A stretch of DNA of 64,000 bases from positions 124,001-188,000 of the forward strand of contig QEYB01001355.1 of the NCBI GenBank assembly GCA_017562135.1, in the 5' to 3' direction. Origin of the DNA: Dipylidium caninum. Lineage: Eukaryota; Platyhelminthes; Cestoda; Cyclophyllidea; Dipylidiidae. Made by a program: the position numbers and the translations under genes. This document shows, piece after piece, positions 12,664-22,995 of this stretch. The first letter of the stretch is position 1, and each line of letters starts with the position of its first letter. A model generated the notes under the pieces. That model saw nothing but the letters and a program-made list of their open reading frames with translations. It was not told where the DNA came from and made no database searches.

Positions 12664-15600
12664 TCAGACAGACGCACGTCGCGTGCACTGGGGGAGGAAG
12701 TAGGTGTCGAAGTTCCAGTAGCGACCGGAGAGGTTCTTCCACGTCTCGGCGTTCCCCACCTCGTCCTTCACCGGGACCGCCACGAAGTCGCACTGGAAGC
12801 CCAGTCTGTGGGGGCGGAGAACAGTGAGGCGCTCAGCAAACGCGCTTCGAGAGTTCTCACCGCTCGGTGACTACGTGGTGGGGCGATGATTACTGAGGCA
12901 GAGACCTCAGCCCCAGCACAATGGCCGAGCTAGGAGCCACCCTATGATCCCCTGGGGGGGGGGGGGTGACCCAGGTCTCAGCTGGAGGGGGGGAGGGGCA
13001 AAACCCTCCGACTCCCACCAGGAGTCATGAGCGTCACTAATTAGACGACGAGGCATTTGGATACCTTAAGAGAGTCATAGCTACTCTACTGACGTCCAGC
13101 TCTGTTTACTGTCGGAAGGTGGCAATGCTGCGCGTCTGCCTTGGCTCACAAGCGAGACAGACGCCGGTGCGTGCCCATCGTAGAAGGGGAACATCACGAC
13201 GCGGCGATGGTCGGTAGAGTTGGCCCTCCGCCACCGACGCCACGACCAGCGTGTCTGCGGGCCCGAGGCACCCGCACGCCGGGCTTCTCAACAGTCAGTC
13301 GTCGCTCTTCAATTAACACAGACAAACCCAGAGAGACGCTGGGCTGCTGAAAACCCGTGGAAGGGGGGCGGATTTCCCGCCCGCAGCAATCACTTGAATG
13401 CAGACGAAAAACGGGGCCAACTGGCTTAACGGCCAAAGAGTGAGCAGGGGTGAATGAGAGTAGGCAATATCCAGAGCCTCATGACAGCCTCCTGAAGTAT
13501 TTTCGACTGTGGACACCAGAGCAGGATGCGAAAAAAACCGAAACTCGAGCAGAATGTACTCGGTGACTTCAGAATCACACTATAGGTTATGGTATTGGAG
13601 GAGTTAGCGAAGTGTAAAAGTCTGGGTATACCCAAAGGTCAACCAAACCTCTAATATGTACCAACCGAAGGCCGTGTGGTCCCGCGAGCGAGCGTGGGTG
13701 TGTGCATCGCCAGCGAGGCGTGGCAAGGGGAACACGTTGTCAGGCCCCTCAGGAAATTATTGCACATTCCGTTGTAGTAGCTCCAGAAGTATGATCGGGT
13801 GGTCCCGCGGGTATATGTTGTGACATGATGCGTGGCAAGTAGCGATGGAAGTGGGCGAGGTCGCGGTCGTCCTGCGCGTAGGTATATATCGAAGGTTCTT
13901 TCTCGGTGAAGAGCTCTCAACTTTCGTAATTACCTTTTCTCTTCCTCACTCTAGCTCGGTTCCAGTTCCCCCTATGATTTCGCGCTCCAGACCGGGAAGA
14001 ACGTCTTCCCAACGACCTCGGCAAACACACACGCCGCTGCGTTGCGTCCAGCCTGAAGCTTCCATCTTTTCGAGGACCTGAAATTACCACAACAAAATAC
14101 TCCGTGATTTGACAAGACTTTCAGCTTCCCGATGAAAGCGTTTACATGAGATGGCATTATTTACCCTCGTCAAGGTGTCTCCCCGACACCGAAAACGGAA
14201 CCTCCTGCTACTTCTAAGATCTGCCACAGAGACCAAGAGACACCAACCAAACAGTTCGAATTTAGTATATAAAAAAAACAAGAGATTGGGGAATTGTATT
14301 GAATCTGGGGACGATGAAGGAGAAAATGAGGATAAGGGAAAGACGAACTCGCAGTTGAGGGTGGGAGCGAGAAGGGGCCTTAAAAGGGAATAGTTTATTG
14401 AACTCTCATTCTTTGAATATGCCTTCATGGTCAACAAATTGCGCACAAACTAGATCTCGTCGCCGGTTCTGCACACTGGCATCCCGCCCGACTAAGTCAG
14501 TTGAAAGGGGTCTGGGCACCGTTGGACTTCCAGGAGAGGAGGTGCTTTAATCTTAGATGAGAGACTTCACACTGGTGGCCACCCAATTACTACCGCCTCG
14601 CTTACAAGGGTTTCAGGGGAGGAACTTAGGTGTTACAATGCTTGCGGCATCCCCAACCCCGTTATAAAAACTTTCTTCCCTCCGTCAGCGCACGAAAATG
14701 CCAAGTCTATATGTACTAGCTACACGTGTAAAGCTTTTCCTAGTTGAAAAGGTTTAACAACCAACCAATGTCACAGCTAACCTGGGGGTGGGCTTCAATG
14801 ATAGTGTGGCACGCAGGTGCGTAACTCATAATCGCCTCGTCGACAATGCCCATGCCAAAGCCGACGTTGAGGGTGCGGAGGTTTGGCGGTCGTTGAGGAG
14901 CCTCCAAGTCGGCGAAACAGATCCATGCGGCGTGCTGAGCCATTAGGGGACGCTCCCAGTCCATCATAACGGCCAATTGAGTGGAGGTGTCCACAAGACG
15001 GTCACCGGCGGAAGTGTATTCTAGACGGCTGGCAAGGTACGCTGAGTTTAGACGACTAGGCAAAGAATGGTCTTCTCCTGTCTCCTGCGTTGTTGCATCT
15101 TTTAACGCAGTGGCCTCCTCAGCAGTCTTTGAGAATGGAAAAGGGAAAATAAAACATCAATATTTGGGTAACCACCAAACTAGAGTTAAAGTATGCAAAT
15201 TTAAAACGACCTCAGAAGACGAGATGTGGTTACCTACATGCATTCAAAGTTTAAGCTCAAAGTAAATTTACTAAGGACATTCCAATTAGATTTAATAGAA
15301 AAATAAAACGGAATACAAGGAGGAACATAATGAGAAATAAGGTCAAGCCCAAAAAACTCTCGCATTAATGCAATTTTACGTCGTTGAACACTGTTTGTAA
15401 TAAAAAAGAGACCGCATCAAATGAGGTCAAAGCGCAAGTAACACTCACTGGGAGATTATATGGGATAACAGCACTGTCATCCGACTCCACAATAGAGAGA
15501 AGCATTTCGGAAGTAACCGCATGATCCATAATTATGTCTACGATGACTTGGTGTCCATTCATTGCGGCATAGTCGCCCGCGCAACGATATTTCTTGTCAA

Positions 15601-15975
15601 CTGCGTTCCAGGGAGCTCCTTCGTCGAGAAGGTAGCGAACAATTTCGACGTGTCCTGCTCCTGCGGCTGCCATCAGAACACTCATACCGGTTTGCGGATC
15701 CTGCCAATAGTAGAGATTTTGAGTTTATAAAAACAGAAGTGGTTATTCTATAACCATATTCCAACCTGAAAACAAATATCGCCATTGCCTGACTCGTTAA
15801 GGGATTTAATCTCTTGCAAATCGCCGTCGCCTGCAGCGACAATGAGACGAATATCTTCTTGGGTTGGCTCGTCATCCATCTCTACGTCGCCATCTTCATG
15901 GTCACTGAGTTTACGCTTGAGATTATTTTGAGTATTTTCGACGGCGGGCACTTGGTCAGGATAAGCCTCATTCAT
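12664..15975 (-). CDS. Ankyrin-repeat protein arginine N-methyltransferase 2 (RMT2/GAMT-type), C-terminal part disturbed
   Basis: Exons read from the right: 15975-15766, 15700-15449, 15126-14782, 14077-13950, 13915 to about 13650, and a last exon 12805-12664. The first four join in perfect phase. Exons 1-2 carry an acidic N-terminus and ankyrin repeats (SVLMAAAGAGHVEIVRYLLD). Exon 3 carries VMMDWERPLM and the S-adenosylmethionine motif NVGFGMGIVDE, then IIEAHPQ. Exon 4 has RGRWEDVLPGLE. The last exon encodes LGFQCDFVAVPVKDEVGN and ends in RYWNFDTYFLPQC. This order matches RMT2, which methylates the delta-nitrogen of arginine in yeast ribosomal protein Rpl12, and the related guanidinoacetate methyltransferases. 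Exon 5 contains family blocks (RTFDIY, AHFHRYLPRIM, SYYNGMCNN, PDNVF), but they lie in different frames. The link to the last exon is also unresolved. The gene is either damaged or contains base-call errors. The ATG at 15975 directly follows a plausible acceptor, so extra upstream exons are possible. Confidence 0.75.
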
Positions 15976-18508
15976 ATTCTGTGGTGTTAGGTAAGGCTGG
16001 AAATGAGGAAATAGAGAAATTTAAAAAAACGGTCGCCCGCGAATGCTACTAGTGGCAGCAGAGATTTCAAATAATTTAATCACAGCAAATGTTGAAAGCC
16101 CTCCGACTAAAAGAACGCGGGAGAAAACGGGGCAATCAATGGGCATAAATGTTACTGCGGTCAGAAAAATAGAAAACGAGACACCCCACGTGCCAAGGCC
16201 AGATGACAAGCGCCGCCCTCGATTTGAACAGAATAGAGAATTTACAGCAAATATAAACACTCTAATAAGGTAACAGATAAGAAAATCAAAATTGTGATCT
16301 CCGAAAATATTATAAAAAGTTTGCTAAAGTGTCAAATTTTAAATTGATAAATATTGAGTTGGATAACAGCGTTGAAAGTTAATTATTTGCGACTTTTAGT
16401 GGCCAAACCTTCTGCATATCCCGAGGGCAGAGAAGTAACGAAAATCACAATTCCCCGCATGCGTCAAAACACTCTGAGTCCAGCAAACACGTATTATTCA
16501 AAGACAGTCCACTCCTCCGTTGACCGTAAATACCAAAGCTATGCGAATGACAGGCCCCCCACCACCCTCATCCACCACAAACGCAAGAGCGGAAGCCACC
16601 CCTCACGATCTTCGACTCTGCACGCAAGTACGACACTCCAGTTAATCAGCCATGGCCCCATTCACTATGAGATAAGGTGAAAGACTTCGCAACGTCTCCA
16701 AAGGTGTTGGTCCTCAAGCATTCCTCAGAATTGTTAAGCTACACATTCGGTTCAACTCGATGGCGCTCAATGCCTCTTACACCACTATCCCGGTTCCCAA
16801 TTTCTGTGCGTAAGGCGTTTCCCAATGCATATTTCGCGGTAAAAAAACAGACGGTAATGCCGCGTTAATAGCTATAAAAACGGGGCAAATATTAGGTTTC
16901 CAAAAAATACATCTAAATCTCGAGAAACCAAATTCTACACTGGAGGAAAGTCGTCAAAGATGCTAGAGAATTCATCATTGTCATCGAAGGCCGAAATTTG
17001 GCACACTCCAGATTTCAATTGTTGATGTGGTCATTTTTCGGAGTAGACGACTAAAACACAAATTTATATGCCACACATCGAAAACCGCTCTTCACAAATA
17101 ACTGGGAGTTATAGTGACTGAAGTAAAGCGTCATAAATAGCAAAACAATAGGCCTAATTACAACGGGGGTGGAAAAATCCTGTCTCGGCGATTCTTTCCG
17201 AACGGATGAACCAATGCTCCCAGAGGTTCCAGGCGCTTCTGACGCTATCTGGGTTTGAGAAACCACGGACCGTAAGTCAAGTAAGACTGTAAGGCCTCAA
17301 ATATCCACAGCATTCGTAAAACATCCTAATTATGATTTGAAGATATCCTCCAGAACACAGAGAAGTGAATTAGAGTACGATAAAAAAAAACAAAGAGAAA
17401 CTCAACAATGTGGGCTGGAGGATTATTCGTTGGAGCCACACTCGAGGATGGGACTTTCTCACTTACGATATCTGATGTCGGCAGAACGCTTGCCTGCAAA
17501 GGAGCCAAGACAAGTTAAAAGTCGTCGGCGAACTTTCAACAAATCAGTAAGAAAAGTATTACAATGACATAAATAAAACAAAAATTGAAGGGAAAAACTT
17601 GCAATATGAGTGGATGGAACCTCAACCGGGGACACTCGCGAATGCGACGTAACCGCGGAAGTCGAGGCGACATTCTGCAAAACAAGAGATATTCATAAGA
17701 GTTCTTTGGAACAGAGTCACTTCATAAGAGTTCTTTGGAACAGAGTCACTTCATGGCAAAAGTTGAGGATGAAGGCACCCAACGTTAACACGAAATGAAA
17801 ACCAGTGTCTAATGATTGCTTGCCACACATCTACCACAAAACGACAACCAAACAAATAAAGCATAAGCCGCTTTCAAAGGAAATCCTCAACCATTTTCGT
17901 TTAAGTCTTAATAACTATTTGTAACTGTTTTAATATAATCCTGATTCCTATAAAATTGGAGCAATTGTGTCGTAACCCAGAATAAGCTATAATCTAATCG
18001 TTTTAATATTATTTTCAAGCCTATAGAATAAGTAAACGATGAAACACGAGAGGGTATGGGGACGTAAATTGTGAAAAAGGTAGAAAAAGGATGGAATAAA
18101 ACCAGCTTGAGGAGGCCACTGAAATTCGTAAATAGGAGCAATAACTCTACAAAAAGAACAAGACGATTGGTGACCCGGTCAAAATGAAACTTTTAAATTA
18201 CTAAAATTTAACCAAAAAAAGCAGGAGCAGAAAAAACATTCAACTTAACCTCATGAAAACTTTTCTATTGATTTTGAATATCACGTCACTGATGAACCAT
18301 TTATCAGCGAGGCACTCAAAGTGCGGTATTCAAAGCCGCGAGGGCCAATTAGATATAGGGAGCGTCATAAATGAAAGGTTAAGCTATCTCGTAAATAACA
18401 ATTGAGGAAAAATGAGATTTCAGTTTCCTAAAAAAATTGCTGACGAAAAATATTTCATAATGCAATTAAGAAATATGGTAAGGATAGGTACTAACATACG
18501 GAATTATG
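15976..18508. other. AT-rich region with weak candidate exons
   Basis: No gene can be modelled with confidence. On the minus strand three short stretches follow plausible acceptors and read as Ser/Thr/Pro-rich protein: 17675 to about 17590 (SAVTSHSRVSPVEVPSTH), about 17500-17400 (VLPTSDIVSEKVPSSSVAP) and about 17285-17165 (SQTQIASEAPGTSGSIGSS). A fourth at about 17015-16938 ends in an acidic tail (FDDNDEFSSIFDDFPPV, stop). Phases between them do not all agree. They could be a fast-evolving gene or upstream exons of the RMT2-like gene. Confidence 0.25.
17692..17749. repeat. 29-base tandem duplication
   Basis: The unit beginning ttcataagagttctttgg is present twice in perfect tandem (17692-17720 and 17721-17749), followed by a 5-base start of a third copy. 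It lies just upstream, in the minus sense, of a candidate exon. Confidence 0.85.
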
Positions 18509-19218
18509 TCAGATCTTCAGAGGTGACATTTTGAGGGACTTTTGCTGCAGATAGAAAAAAGGAGAATTAGTTGGGCAAAAACAGCGACAGAGAAACGATT
18601 CAGCAATCGAGATATAACGAGTGAATTAAACCAAACGAGAATAAATAACAAGAAATATGGTAGGAATTCGAAAATATTATAAGTTAACGTATATCGCACC
18701 ATGTCTTCTGCTGAAACTGGTGGCTTTTTCTTTTTTCTTTGTTTAGCATTTGGTAATTCTGTGTTTTCTTCAAATGCATCGGCAACAACGTCGAATTCTG
18801 CTGACTTATCATCCAAGAATTTCAGCTATATGAATAAACACAAGCTCACACGAACAAGCGCACAGATATAGCTAGTAAATGCGTTTAATACTACCAAATA
18901 AGGGTTACGGCGAGCGAAGAGGCGGACGTCATCCATGTTTATAGTCGACCTTTTGGCGTGACGAGCAAAAGACTCTAAGTCGGTAGCAAGCACTTGTGCA
19001 AAGCGGAAAACTGCTTCTGTGACAAAATAAGTGACTTCATCAGTGACTCTCACACCCGAGCGGTCGGATACTTCCTTGGCACGATTGACACATTCATAAT
19101 GAAGAGCTGAGAGAAGTTCAGACTGTAAAAGCAAAGGGTTTATACAAAAGCACAACAATAAGAAGCGTTACCGAGAGTTACGAACCTTGGGCTCAATATT
19201 GTTTTTCATTTCCTCCAT
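18509..19218 (-). CDS. CENPS: Centromere protein S (CENP-S / MHF1), histone-fold protein
   Basis: Four exons read from the right: 19218-19186, 19122-18895, 18825-18700 and 18544-18509. Phases agree and give 140 residues, against 138 in human CENP-S. The histone fold spans about residues 12-90: ELLSALHYECVNRAKEVS, then VTDEVTYFVTEAVFRFAQVL, DLESFARHAKRSTINMDDVRL and ARRNPYL. CENP-S pairs with CENP-X, builds the CENP-T-W-S-X particle at centromeres, and as MHF1 supports FANCM at stalled replication forks. The C-terminal tail is lysine-rich (QRKKKKPPVS) and poorly conserved, as in other species. The first intron has a weak donor (gttcgt), and the last exon of 12 codons including the stop is the least certain part. 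The gene lies head to head with GOSR1. Confidence 0.87.
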
Positions 19219-19662
19219 ATCACGCGTTCAAATACACACAGTGCAACACTTGGGAGCGGCTGGATAAGCCGCTCGGAAAACGCAGAATGACCTAGGCATC
19301 GGCGGATAAATGTGAAACTAACCCAAACAAATAAGAACAAGCACTATAAATATTTGACAAGGGCATAAAATCACGTCAGAATAAAATTAAACAACTTAAC
19401 TAACCATAATATTTAATATGGTGAGGTAACAAATTATGTTTCGGTAATAAAAGATCGCTCTATTTAATTCTTCACGTGCCTAAAAAATCGACGGCATTTT
19501 CATAGTGTTCCAACTTTTGACTAGAAACTAGTTGAACTTCTACCACGAGCTACTACTGCTAGTAAGGCATTCAAACTTATCAAGATAAATCTGCATGCCT
19601 TAACGCCTTCTTTATTATAATTTTTAATCCTTATAATCTACCCTCTTAAAGACCTTTTTTAA
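19219..19662. promoter_or_regulatory. Likely bidirectional promoter between CENPS and GOSR1
   Basis: About 445 bases of AT-rich sequence separate the CENPS start codon (minus) from the earliest GOSR1 start (plus). No other gene fits here, so both transcription starts must lie within or near this stretch, unless upstream non-coding exons exist. No TATA box is convincingly placed. Confidence 0.45.
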
Positions 19663-20943
19663 ATGCGTGCGCGTCCAAATGATGTCATTATTACTCCAGG
19701 GAACCAATTGGAGCATGACGCCCTCCTAGGTCACTCTGACGCTCCGTTGTCACAATCTGGTTCTGACCACTTTATCGGAGGGAAAATGCAGTGGAATGAA
19801 TTGAGACGTCAAGCTAAAACTCTGGAGAGTGAATTGGATGCCAAACTAACTGATTTTGGTAAAATTGGCAGTTACTCATCGGGAAGTGGTGCGTATACAC
19901 GCGCTCCCCATATGGCACAATCATCCAACATCCAAAGATACGGTGATCTTTGCAGGGACATCGAGGGGCTCTTACAGAAGTATGTAGTATTATTACGCAT
20001 CCTCTATGCCTTTGTGAATTCCTTTTATATGATCCGTCGTGCCGAACACTTGTCACAACTTTCTTTGTTTACTTTTCCTCATTAAATCCTTCTCTTTCTT
20101 AAAGTTTAATCTTTTCTTTGATGTGATTTCTTTGTTTATTTTTCTAATTATTTTTTGTTAGCCGGGAATCCTTTGATTGAATTTTTGGTCTTTGAGCTTT
20201 TTTAATTAACCATTTTCCTTTGTAACAGTCTCCTCACCCTTAGATACTTTTATTCATTTAAATACCTACCTCTTATCATCCTAATTGCCCTGTTCCTTGA
20301 CATTTTTTCCCACTTGGGTGAAGCGTTACCTTTAATTTTTTCTTTAAGGAATTTTGGTTTATTTTAGGTTGACGCAAGTTAACGACAAAATGAGCGAAAT
20401 TGTTTCGGTAGCAGACCATGGAAACATGAGCCAACAGCACATCGCCAAACGCCACCGCGAAATCCTCTTTGACTATTCACAAGACTTTATGCGCATGCAA
20501 ACTAATTTTAACAATGCACGTAATCGTGAAAATCTCTTTTCTTCGGTATGCCTCACTTCTCTTTTTTTTCTAAGGATAATTTTTATACTGAGAAGATAGG
20601 TTTAGGTGCTATTTTGTAGACTTATCGAGTTCAAGATCCAAAGGAGAATGACAAACCGCCTGAAGCTACGAGGCTTCTTATTGAGGAACAAAAGAGCCTT
20701 CTCAATTCTGATAAAATGTTGACAGATCGGCTTTCAGCGGCCTCCGCGATTCGATCATCGCTGAAGTCGCAACACCTCACGCTCAAATCTGTTGCGGGCA
20801 ATTTGTTGAGCGTAAGGGCGCGCTTCCCCCTGGTTAATAAGGTTTTGAATCAAGTGTCCTGGCGAAAAAAACGCGATACAATTATTGTTGGTTCGGTGAT
20901 CGGTGGTTGTCTGCTCTTCCTCCTCTTCTATCTCTTCCATTGA
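19663..20943 (+). CDS. GOSR1: Golgi SNAP receptor complex member 1 (GOS28, Qb-SNARE)
   Basis: Three exons: 19663-19979, 20368-20545 and 20620-20943, in phase across both introns. The family match begins at MQWNELRRQAKTLESELDAKL (ATG at 19786), giving 231 residues; human GOSR1 has 250. The frame is open to an earlier ATG at 19663, giving 272 residues, so the start is uncertain. Exon 2 carries HREILFDYSQDFMRMQ. Exon 3 holds the SNARE motif, with the central glutamine in SLKSQHLTLKSV, then RFPLVNKVLNQVSWRKKRD and a C-terminal membrane anchor (IIVGSVIGGCLLFLLFYLFH) ending at the stop. The protein is a tail-anchored Golgi Qb-SNARE in ER-Golgi and intra-Golgi vesicle fusion. All expected parts are present. 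Confidence 0.92.
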
Positions 20944-22995
20944 AACTTCACCTCATTGTCCTTCCACTAACTACTTCAATACTACTTTTAACATGTGGTT
21001 TAGTTTTTTTTTCAGAATCATATGTTGGCAACAATTGATGATTATATTTTTTCTAATTTGTCTTCGACTTCGATTCATACCAAAAAAACAACTCTTTGTT
21101 GGGGTTTAAGCCATTCTGATGCTGAACAGTTTAAACTTTATCGCAATGTCATTTCAGCACCCACTTCTTGACGGCAAGTCAGCCACAATATTCGAAGGAT
21201 CTAACGCGAGTCTGCATCCGTGACGAAGTGCGCCGACATGTTCTTCGCTCTCCTTTCTTCCTCCCAACAGGGGAAACAATTAGCCGATGCATGGAAGGTT
21301 ATGACGCAAAAACGACACCGCTCCATCTAATTCACACGCTGTCTTTACCAGCCTCGCATCAGTGCGAACGAGCCACCCTCTCCAACCTGAGTTCATTGTT
21401 TCAAATGATGGGAAGACGGGGGTGAACATTCCTCTCCTCGTGTGTCTGTGTGTGTGTGTGTTGCGACGATGTGACGTTCTCGGGTGGCCACAAGTCCTCG
21501 TCGAGTTTCGGATAAGCGGGCACGAGGTTAGTTGACGTCGAGCGGTTGTCTGCGCCGTCTTCTCCCACCTCGAGTTGGAGAAGTGGCTTAGTTCGTAGCA
21601 GTGATGGCGGCGGAAATACTTCGTGAGCAGCTTCTCCTAGAGCCCACCGCGCATAAGAAATACACAGCTGCGGGCCAAGTGGACAGTCATGTTGCTTAAG
21701 CGGCGATGGTAGAAACTCGGCTGGTGTTCAGGCTCGTCAGTCTTCATTAGCCCCACTTCGTGGCGCAGTGTAAACAAACACCTCGCGGTCATCTGGTGTG
21801 ATTTGCGTGGACGCTATTCACTCGCCGGGGGTTGCCCGAGGCAGTTGGGCAATCTCCGTCGCACACACACACGCCTGCCCTGCGGGAGTGGGGTCTCGCC
21901 GCGCCTCGTGCCACTGCAACCTGCCTGGGGCGGTAGAGTGGCTCTCGCTCAACCTCCCCTCGAAGCGCCCCTCTCGGCCCGTCTCTCGCGCTGACACCTC
22001 TCCGAGCACCAAGTGGTTGTCGGCATTGGCAAAAGAACCCCTCGTCTTTCCATTTTTTCGCCTGCTCTACTCCCACTTAGGGCGTTAACTGAAAGAAGGG
22101 GGCGAGGAGAGTGACTGCGCAAGGAAAACCATGTTCGTTTTCAGGTTTTTTTATTCCAACGGGAGGTAATGCTGATTTCGACTACGAGACCCATCGGGGG
22201 GGCAGAAATCCTCCACTCCGGTGCGGCGTGGAGGGGGAGAAAAAACGGGGGTTGCAGTCGTTGCCATGTCCAAATACGCCCTTCTTCGGGAGGACGGAAA
22301 AGACCTCGGCTCGAGTTCAGACCGTGTGAGGGGCGGAAGAGCACAGCCCGCCTTGGCCACCAAGGCAAGTCCACTCCCCATCCAGCGCCGACCTCGCCGC
22401 CCCGCCACGCCCCTCAGAACGGGGTTTGTACACGCCGCGGAGCCTCTAACCGCTACCGCACAACCGCTTCTCGGGACGCTCCACGCTCCCCACCGATATC
22501 CACACGCACACACATGCGCGCAACTCTCGAGTGGTTGAAAAGAAAGCGCGTCCTCCCGCTCCTCTGCCTGTTCGCACACACACACCTCGAACGGGCGCGC
22601 TGACACCCCATCGGCCTGGCAGATGACCCGTAAGCCAGAACCGGTTAAACAGCCACCGGCTTGAGCGGGCGGCGATAGCCAGACACGAGACCCTCGCTTT
22701 GGTCCGTGCCTTAGTTTCACTTTCCAATCCCTTTGTCGCACTGGGTAAGTCACAGGCCTCATCACACAGACACACACACAAACAGAGAGAGAAAGAGACA
22801 GGCAAGAGCATTGTATAGTATACCACCAGAAACGTCACTACATGGTATGCATTCAGGAGAGACGGTCGAAGAAGGAAAAGAGGAAGAAGAAGAGGTAATC
22901 AGTTGACTTACAATGTCTAATGGCCGAGGGGTCTACAAACAGACACAGCCAATTATCCAACGCGTATTTGCGCAGACAGGAAAGGAATGAAGAAG
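20944..22995. other. Convergent intergenic region between GOSR1 and the acyltransferase
   Basis: It contains copy 1 of a direct repeat (21181-21556). A GC-rich stretch at about 21780-22740 has many chance open frames on both strands but no domain or exon chain. CA-rich microsatellite patches occur near 22570-22590 and 22765-22785. No gene was recognised. Confidence 0.5.
21181..21556 (+). repeat. Dispersed direct repeat, copy 1 (~376 bases)
   Basis: It aligns over its whole length with 24261-24632 in the same orientation. Shared blocks include attcgaagg near the start, acgacaccgctccatcta, gtctttaccagcctcgcatc, a TG-rich stretch, and tgacgttctcgggtggccac near the end. The copies are clearly diverged by substitutions and small indels, so the duplication is old. 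No terminal inverted repeats or transposase frame are visible; it could be a non-autonomous element. Confidence 0.85.

Noticed and set aside
21181..21425. The frame in repeat copy 1 (MEGYDAKTTPLHL...) as a gene
   Set aside because: Copy 2 encodes a similar but diverged frame that is interrupted differently. There is no start context or further exon, so it is treated as a repeat.
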